Source of the DNA: Roseivirga ehrenbergii
Lineage (GTDB): Bacteria > Bacteroidota > Bacteroidia > Cytophagales > Cyclobacteriaceae
Direction: 5' to 3'
Length of the DNA stretch: 64,000 bases
Assembly (NCBI RefSeq): GCF_001593005.1
Contig: NZ_LQZQ01000051.1
Coordinates: forward strand, 1 to 64,000
In this document: positions 58,614 through 64,000 of the stretch, one piece after another
Layout: each line of letters starts with the position of its first letter
How positions within the stretch are numbered: the first letter of the stretch is position 1
Translations under genes and position numbers: made by a program
Notes under the pieces: model-generated
What the model saw: the letters and a program-made list of their open reading frames with translations, nothing else
Told to the model about the DNA's origin: nothing
The model's database searches: none

Positions 58614-59519
58614 TTAAAGCTTTAGCCAGTTGATTCCTTTTTGTAATAGAGCCTGAGTTTTTGCCTCTTTACTTCCTTTTAATGGTTGAAAGTCATATTC
58701 CCAACCAGCCTGAGCGGGTAAACTCATTAAAATAGACTCAATTCGTCCATCAGTTTCTAAACCAAAACGTGTGCCCCTATCGTGCACTAAATTGAATTCT
58801 ACATAGCGACCTCTTCTGAGCATCTGCCATTCTTTTTCTCTTTCTCCGTAAGGAAGTTTAGAGTTTTTGCGCATTAAGTAAGTGTATATAGGGGCAAAGG
58901 CAAGCCCTACATCTTTTACGAATTCTAGGCGGTCAGACTTGCTGAAAGTGTTATCCTCGGTTAAGTGATCAAAGAAAATCCCTCCAATTCCTCTGGTTTC
59001 TTTTCTATGTTTTACGTAGAAATAGTCATCGGCCCAAGGCTTGAATTCTGTATAGTATGAAGAGTGATGCTTGTCGCAAACAGCCTTCAATTTCTCGTGA
59101 AAAAACTGAGCATCCGATTCGTCTACATAATGAGGTGTTAAATCAATTCCTCCACCAAACCAATATTTTCCATCCGACATTTCGAAATAGCGAATGTTCA
59201 TATGGATAATAGGAACCATTGGGTTTTCAGGGTGAAGAACTATAGAAACACCCGTAGCAAAGAAATCTCCTTCAGTAAGCCCGAAAGAGCTCAATATTTT
59301 TTCAGGTGTTTTACCATGCACTGCTGAAAAATTGACCCCTCCCTTTTCTATTATGGTGCCATGACGCATTACGCGGCTAATACCACCGCCACCGCCCGGA
59401 CGTTCCCATTGGTCTTCAATAAAGCGGCCTGTGCCATCACATTTGGTGATTTCTTTACAAATATGATCCTGAATATTTCTGAAAATTCGAGTAATCGAAT
59501 CTCTATCTGTCATTGTCAT
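58614..59519 (-). CDS. hemF: Oxygen-dependent coproporphyrinogen III oxidase
   Basis: HemF, about 301 residues from ATG 59519 (MTMTDRDSITRIF); an ATG at 59513 is also possible. It oxidatively decarboxylates coproporphyrinogen III to protoporphyrinogen IX with O2, so aerobic haem synthesis is indicated. Motifs: ERPGGGGGISRVMRHG, FSAVHGKTPEKIL, PIIHMNIRYFEM, WFGGGIDLTPHYV, HRKETRGIGGIFFDHL, RGRYVEFNLVHDRGTRFGL. Full length. The -7-like box at 59523-59530 lies only a few bases before the start. Confidence 0.95.
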   Translation of the reverse strand: MTMTDRDSITRIFRNIQDHICKEITKCDGTGRFIEDQWERPGGGGGISRVMRHGTIIEKGGVNFSAVHGKTPEKILSSFGLTEGDFFATGVSIVLHPENPMVPIIHMNIRYFEMSDGKYWFGGGIDLTPHYVDESDAQFFHEKLKAVCDKHHSSYYTEFKPWADDYFYVKHRKETRGIGGIFFDHLTEDNTFSKSDRLEFVKDVGLAFAPIYTYLMRKNSKLPYGEREKEWQMLRRGRYVEFNLVHDRGTRFGLETDGRIESILMSLPAQAGWEYDFQPLKGSKEAKTQALLQKGINWLKL

Positions 59520-59619
59520 AATGCAAAAGTAAAACAAACCGTTGAAAGGCAATTCCGTATGCAAAATAGATTGCCTAACGATCGGTAGGTTTTTTAGCGC
59601 TTCGTTCAGAAATATTGGC

Positions 59620-59627
59620 TATTTTTG
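59620..59627 (+). promoter_or_regulatory. Probable -7 box for the E1 gene
   Basis: TATTTTTG fits TAnnTTTG and stands 20 bases upstream of the E1 ATG at 59648. On the opposite strand TACTTTTG at 59523-59530 fits the same consensus for hemF. Confidence 0.4.
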
Positions 59628-59647
59628 GATTTGACATAACCACACAT

Positions 59648-61747
59648 ATGGGAGTTATCAAGACGAAGAAGATTTTAACAGACGAGAAAAAAGAAATTAC
59701 CATATCTAAAGCTTTGTTGGAGAAGGCCTACCGCCTGATGCACACCGCCATGAACATGGCGATGACTTACGAGGAGAACAAGGCGATTTGCAGTAAATAC
59801 GTTCATAGTACATCAAGAGGGCACGAAGCTATTCAATTGGCAGCAGGGCTTTCTCTAATGTCTCATGATTTTGCTGCACCATATTATAGAGATGAATCCA
59901 TCCTTTTGGGAATAGGAATGCAGCCTTATGAGCTCATGCTTCAACTTATGGCTAAAAAGGACGACCCTTTTTCTGGCGGAAGGACCTATTATGGGCATCC
60001 TTCTTTAAAAAGAGAAGGCTTTCCTACTATACCTCACCAAAGTTCGGCAACGGGAATGCAGGCCATACCAGCTACCGGAATGGCGCATGGTATTCATTAT
60101 TTGGAAAGTCAAAACTTACTAAAGGGAGAAGGAAATCCAGTAGTGCTTTGTTCGCTTGGCGATGGTTCTGTAACTGAGGGTGAAGTTTCTGAGGCCTTTC
60201 AAATGGCGGTACTTCATAAACTACCAATCGTTTATTTGATTCAAGACAATGATTGGGGTATTTCTGCGACTGGTGCTGAAATGCGTGCCATGGATGCTTA
60301 TGATTTTGTTTCCGGCTTTACAGGCATGGAGCGCATGCGTGTAGATGGAAGTGATTTTGTAGATTCCTATGAAGGTTTGCAGAAAGCTTTTAACTACGTT
60401 AGAGAAAATAGGGCGCCAATTCTTGTTCATGCGAAAGTACCTTTATTGGGGCATCACACATCGGGGGTAAGAAAAGAATGGTACAGGGGTGATTATGATG
60501 AGCACCTGAAGAATGACCCAATTCCGAGGTTGAGGAAAGAACTGAAAAGGCGAGGGTGGAAGGAAGCCCAACTGGTAAAAATAGAAGATGAAGCCTTGGC
60601 TTTTGTGCAGGCAGAATACGCAAGAGCAATCAATGCCGATGATCCGGACATTACTACGTTTATGGATCATGAGTTTGCACCTACGCCAATTACTGAAGAA
60701 AAAGGGCAAAGAAAACCGAGAGGAGCCGAAAAGGTAGTGATGGTTGATGCTGCACTTCATGCAGTTGATGATATTTTAAAGACGCACCCTGAATCATTAT
60801 TCTACGGACAGGATGTGGGAGGGACATTAGGAGGAGTATTCCGTGAAGCCGCTACGCTTGCTCAGAAATATGGAGATGATCGTATTTTCAATACTCCAAT
60901 TCAAGAGGCCTATATAATTGGGTCAACTGCGGGAATGTCGGCCATTGGGGCTAAGGCCATTGTAGAGATTCAATTTGCGGACTACATCTGGCCAGGAATT
61001 AACCAGTTAGTAGAAGAGCTTTCTAAAAGTTGTTATTTGTCGAAGGGGCAATTTCCAATACAATCACTGATTAGAGTGCCGATTGGAGCCTATGGTGGAG
61101 GAGGCCCATACCACTCTGGAAGTATAGAGTCTACTTTGCTTAATATCAGAGGAATTAAAGTGGTTTACCCATCAAACGCTGCCGATATGAAAGGCTTGAT
61201 GAAAGCGGCTTTCCATGACCCTAACCCAGTGGTGATGTTGGAGCATAAAGGTTTATATTGGTCGAAAGTACCAGGGACTGAAGGAGCAAAAACATTTGAA
61301 CCAGATAGCGATTACATCATTCCCCTAGGTAAATCTAGAATTGATCAAGAAGCGACTGAAGAGGCTATTGAAAATGGTGAAAGCTGTGTGGTGATTACTT
61401 ACGGCATGGGTGTTTACTGGACAAGAGCAGCGTCTGAAGCTTTCAAAGGACAAGTAGAAATACTTGATTTAAGAACATTAAACCCCATAGATTGGGAAGG
61501 TATTATTGAATCAGTAAAAAAGCATAATAAGGCTTTAGTACTTACAGAGGAGCCTTTATTGAATTCTTTTGCCGAATCTTTAGCGGGTCGTATATCGCAA
61601 GAGTGTTTCCAAATTCTGGATGCACCAGTAATGACTTATGGTGCGGCCAATTTGCCTGCAATACCATTGAATGTAGATTTAGAAAAACAGATGCTTCCTA
61701 CTGCTGAAAAGGTAAAAGGAGTACTTTCTCAATTGTTGAATTACTAA
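59648..61747 (+). CDS. 2-oxo acid dehydrogenase E1, fused alpha-beta subunit
   Basis: A 699-residue protein from ATG 59648 (MGVIKTKKILTDEKK); a 59615 start would add 11 residues. The alpha half (about 1-330) has the thiamine diphosphate motif CSLGDGSVTEGEVSEAFQ...N (GDG then ND at about 190-215) and the HTSRGHEAIQ-type opening; the beta half (about 355-699) has FGQDVGGTLGGVFREA, QEAYIIGSTAGMSAIGAKAIVEIQFADYIWPGINQL, and SGSIESTLLNIRG. In many bacteria these are two genes; the single-chain form is common in Bacteroidota. Decarboxylates a branched-chain or other 2-oxo acid and passes the acyl group to E2; possible partner at 9584-10888. Confidence 0.9.
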   Translation: MGVIKTKKILTDEKKEITISKALLEKAYRLMHTAMNMAMTYEENKAICSKYVHSTSRGHEAIQLAAGLSLMSHDFAAPYYRDESILLGIGMQPYELMLQLMAKKDDPFSGGRTYYGHPSLKREGFPTIPHQSSATGMQAIPATGMAHGIHYLESQNLLKGEGNPVVLCSLGDGSVTEGEVSEAFQMAVLHKLPIVYLIQDNDWGISATGAEMRAMDAYDFVSGFTGMERMRVDGSDFVDSYEGLQKAFNYVRENRAPILVHAKVPLLGHHTSGVRKEWYRGDYDEHLKNDPIPRLRKELKRRGWKEAQLVKIEDEALAFVQAEYARAINADDPDITTFMDHEFAPTPITEEKGQRKPRGAEKVVMVDAALHAVDDILKTHPESLFYGQDVGGTLGGVFREAATLAQKYGDDRIFNTPIQEAYIIGSTAGMSAIGAKAIVEIQFADYIWPGINQLVEELSKSCYLSKGQFPIQSLIRVPIGAYGGGGPYHSGSIESTLLNIRGIKVVYPSNAADMKGLMKAAFHDPNPVVMLEHKGLYWSKVPGTEGAKTFEPDSDYIIPLGKSRIDQEATEEAIENGESCVVITYGMGVYWTRAASEAFKGQVEILDLRTLNPIDWEGIIESVKKHNKALVLTEEPLLNSFAESLAGRISQECFQILDAPVMTYGAANLPAIPLNVDLEKQMLPTAEKVKGVLSQLLNY

Positions 61748-61770
61748 TTGAGAGAATTAATAGAAATATG

Positions 61771-61795
61771 AGCGGCTGGTTTTTGATCAGTCGCT
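61771..61795 (+). terminator. Intrinsic terminator after the E1 gene
   Basis: Eight-base stem with one G-T pair (61771-61778 with 61788-61795), nine-base loop, then a T run at 61795-61801, 23 bases after the stop. Confidence 0.7.
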
Positions 61796-61812
61796 TTTTT
61801 TATGCGCTAATG

Positions 61813-64000
61813 TTAGAAAGCGTAACCCACTCCAATATTCCATACCGTTTGGTTGGTATCGGTAAAAGGTTTTCTCCATCGTTCACCGTTTGGAAAGCGA
61901 GGGTCACGAATTTTATGTCCAATATCGAACCTAAATACAAGGAATGAGAAATCGAAGCGAAGCCCGATTCCCGCCCCCACAGCTATTTCTTTATAAAAGC
62001 GATTGAATTTAAAATCGGCACCTGACGATAGAGTAATTGGATCGCTTGGATCATCAGGCGCTTCGGTGTCACGGAATTTCCACACATTGCCAGCATCTAC
62101 AAAGAAAGCCCAGTCTAAAAAGCCAACAATATTAGCCCTGTATTCGGCATTCATTTCTAAAAGTATTTCTCCCGGCTGTTCAAATTGATAACTGTCTTTC
62201 GAGCGGTCGGCCACTAGATTTCCTTCTGAATCTTTTACGTTGTTACCATTATCATCTAGTAAATAAGGGAATGCAGAGCCAGGTCCCAATCGTCTTGGTG
62301 TCCAAGCCCGGTTGCTATTACTTCCGCCAGAGAAAAAATATTTTTCATAAGGTAAATCTGCTCCATTGTAAGGGTCAGCAATGCCCATATTGCCCCTGAA
62401 TACTAAAGCCCTTTCTCTACTTAACGGGTAATATCTTCGATAATCCACCTGAAATTTGAGGAACTGATAATTAGTTAAAGCATTGTTTCGCAGTAGACCT
62501 GTGCCAGTAACGTTCAGTAAACTTCCTCCTGCTTCAACAAAATAGCGAAAGAATGAAGAGGGCGAATTGGCGTTTGAGTAATCATTATTCAATGTAGCAT
62601 TAAAGGAGGTACTACTCACAAAAGAGGGCTCAAATGCAAGGTTCAATGTATTTCCTTGTGCTTCGAGTCGGTCAAGTAAAGCAATAAATTCCTCACTTCT
62701 GAATGGAGTGTAAATCAAATTGACGTCTGCTAGGGTAAGCGTATAGTTCTTGCTACCCTTAAGGTTTTGCCAGTTGTAAGATAAATTTCCATTAATATTT
62801 TCTCGTTTGTACTGTGTTCTATCGGTGTAAGAATAACCCAAAGACACAGTAGTTCGGGGGTTAAAGGTTCCTAAGTTTAATTCCCGCGAAGGGAAAGGAG
62901 TGATGAATCTCGGGAAGCTCAGTGATAGGTTGCCGCCATACTGAAGGTTAGAGTTTGAAGATTCAGATGAATTTGATTTTGCGATTCCTTCTATTCCAAC
63001 AAAAGCATTGAGTTCTAGTATTTCTAAACCTCCGAAAACATTCCTGTCTTTTAAAGATAGGTTATAAAATGGCCCTGGATAACTCGATTGAGTGTTGTTG
63101 GTTACATTTAAACCTAGCTCTTGGGTAAGTTGATATTTCTTGAGCGGAGCGGTATAGAAGTTGGTCACCATTTTACCAGGAACTAAGGTGGTGTCAAAAT
63201 TAATATTGACATAGCGAAACATGTCGACTGCTAATAGTTGCCGCTGCGTATTGATTACGCTGGTATAGTTGTATAATTCGCCTTTTCTAAAAATTAGACG
63301 CGTGTCGATTACTTTAGGAGAGTAGTAATTTAACCCTGAAACATAACTTACGTTTTCATATTCAGTGGTGTCGGTAGGTATGTCGCTACCGTTACTATTG
63401 AATATAATTGAGTCCATTTGATAGATTTGATGCTTAGGCTTATCAGATGGCTTGTTGATAACTGTTGAAACCCATAAGTCAAGTTCATTTGGTTTAAAAA
63501 ATACATCGAACTCGATAAAGCCCTTGGTAAAATTAAAATAGCCATTGTCTTTCATTAAAGATTCAATTCTCTCTCTTTCTTGGTCGATTTTATCTTTGCT
63601 GTAAGGGTCGCCAATTTTCAGGAAGGACTTTGTTTGGGTAGCGTTGATTAGGTTACTTAATGTTGAATCCCCTGTTCTTAAAGTAAGGCTATCGATGTAG
63701 CTGCGTGGGCCTTCATCCACAATGAATTTTTGATGAACCTTTCTTCGTTTCTCTTTTACTTCAATATCGATTTCCGCTTTCAAAAAACCATTGAAATTTA
63801 GGTAAGTGAGCATACGCTCCTTTGAATTGGCTATGGCTAGGCTGTCATATACAGCCAAAGGGGTTCCTGTACGCATGGGCAAATTACCGTTTCGTAATTT
63901 GTTTTCATACCTCTCAAGTTTTCTCTTTTTATTGGTTTCAAGCCGTGAAGTTGATTTTCCATCTTCTTCTCTTGTTGAAATTTTTTTATCCATCTTCTCA
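61813..64000 (-). CDS. TamL/BamA-type outer-membrane assembly protein, 5' end beyond the window
   Basis: At least 726 residues, and the frame is still open at the right edge (codons GAG, AAG run into base 64000), so the N-terminus is missing. The visible part has POTRA-like segments (about 30-250: NGFLKAEIDIEVKEKRR, KIGDPYSKDKIDQERERIESLMKDNGYF) and a C-terminal 16-stranded Omp85-type barrel with FDFSFLVFRFDIGHKIRDP and a final WNIGVGYAF. TamL replaces TamA in Bacteroidota and assembles outer-membrane proteins with TamB. The NLPMRTGTPLAVYDS segment resembles the TamL region just after its lipoprotein start, consistent with a truncated gene here. Confidence 0.9.
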   Translation of the reverse strand, partial: EKMDKKISTREEDGKSTSRLETNKKRKLERYENKLRNGNLPMRTGTPLAVYDSLAIANSKERMLTYLNFNGFLKAEIDIEVKEKRRKVHQKFIVDEGPRSYIDSLTLRTGDSTLSNLINATQTKSFLKIGDPYSKDKIDQERERIESLMKDNGYFNFTKGFIEFDVFFKPNELDLWVSTVINKPSDKPKHQIYQMDSIIFNSNGSDIPTDTTEYENVSYVSGLNYYSPKVIDTRLIFRKGELYNYTSVINTQRQLLAVDMFRYVNINFDTTLVPGKMVTNFYTAPLKKYQLTQELGLNVTNNTQSSYPGPFYNLSLKDRNVFGGLEILELNAFVGIEGIAKSNSSESSNSNLQYGGNLSLSFPRFITPFPSRELNLGTFNPRTTVSLGYSYTDRTQYKRENINGNLSYNWQNLKGSKNYTLTLADVNLIYTPFRSEEFIALLDRLEAQGNTLNLAFEPSFVSSTSFNATLNNDYSNANSPSSFFRYFVEAGGSLLNVTGTGLLRNNALTNYQFLKFQVDYRRYYPLSRERALVFRGNMGIADPYNGADLPYEKYFFSGGSNSNRAWTPRRLGPGSAFPYLLDDNGNNVKDSEGNLVADRSKDSYQFEQPGEILLEMNAEYRANIVGFLDWAFFVDAGNVWKFRDTEAPDDPSDPITLSSGADFKFNRFYKEIAVGAGIGLRFDFSFLVFRFDIGHKIRDPRFPNGERWRKPFTDTNQTVWNIGVGYAF

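Noticed and set aside
1-64000. CRISPR arrays, insertion sequences, prophage or integrase
   Set aside because: No repeat-spacer pattern, transposase motif or attachment site was seen.

Overview
The window (AT-rich, densely coded, no insertion sequence, prophage or CRISPR array seen) looks like chromosomal DNA from a marine-type Bacteroidota of the Cytophagales kind. The clues are gliding-motility genes gldA and gldF/gldG, a type IX secretion C-terminal sorting domain, a TamL-like outer-membrane protein, WG-repeat and LRR exported proteins, and several promoter boxes fitting the Bacteroidota sigma consensus TAnnTTTG, some with a TTTG or TTG about 18-19 bases upstream. Species cannot be named from sequence reading alone.

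Layout. 1-6.3 kb: FMN reductase, purine nucleoside phosphorylase, a YbjQ-type protein with a previously easily missed 41-residue membrane peptide behind it, then SDR-gldA-gldFG, where GldF and GldG form one polypeptide. 6.3-13.4 kb (minus strand): rhodanese, single-domain response regulator and four-PAS histidine kinase, then metZ-cinA-E2 acyltransferase. 13.5-19 kb (plus): a lipoprotein, then four exported proteins of unknown role in a tight operon ending in an LRR protein with a repeated Trp-Trp module. 19-22.5 kb: TetR regulator with fabF behind it and a perfect operator-like inverted repeat in front, and two tandem DsrE-family exported proteins. 22.7-37 kb: mostly housekeeping or transport genes (ABC permease, alcohol dehydrogenase, M20 peptidase, CDF transporter, RluF-type enzyme, MscL, PaaN, WG-repeat protein, HemA). 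37-45.4 kb: HhH protein, NnrDE, a minimal T9SS cargo protein, AsnS, sigma-54, a membrane protein, a PaaG-like hydratase, an outer-membrane barrel. 45.5 kb: tRNA-Arg(ACG).

46.3-49.6 kb is an arsenosugar-type cluster: DUF2064 transferase, AhpD-like protein, radical SAM ArsS and methyltransferase ArsM. 49.7-53.5 kb: an ECF sigma factor with a probable membrane partner, FtsE, a small protein, a TalC-type aldolase, a zinc-finger protein and Ssb. 53.5-54.1 kb holds two tandem paralogous small membrane proteins (42 and about 50 residues), each with its own hairpin; then come an aquaglyceroporin and the SRP RNA. 55.3-57.8 kb: a 57-residue acidic/proline-rich peptide gene overlapping by one base a TPR histidine kinase, followed by a LuxR-type regulator. 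57.8-64 kb: a small protein, PAP2 phosphatase, HemF, fused E1 alpha/beta dehydrogenase and a TamL-like barrel cut by the window edge.

The parts most worth a second look are the small-protein genes (1642-1767, 53542-54028, 55295-55468), the exported WW/LRR operon (14638-18974) and the arsenosugar cluster. All function calls are from recognised motifs and family knowledge; no database search was run.
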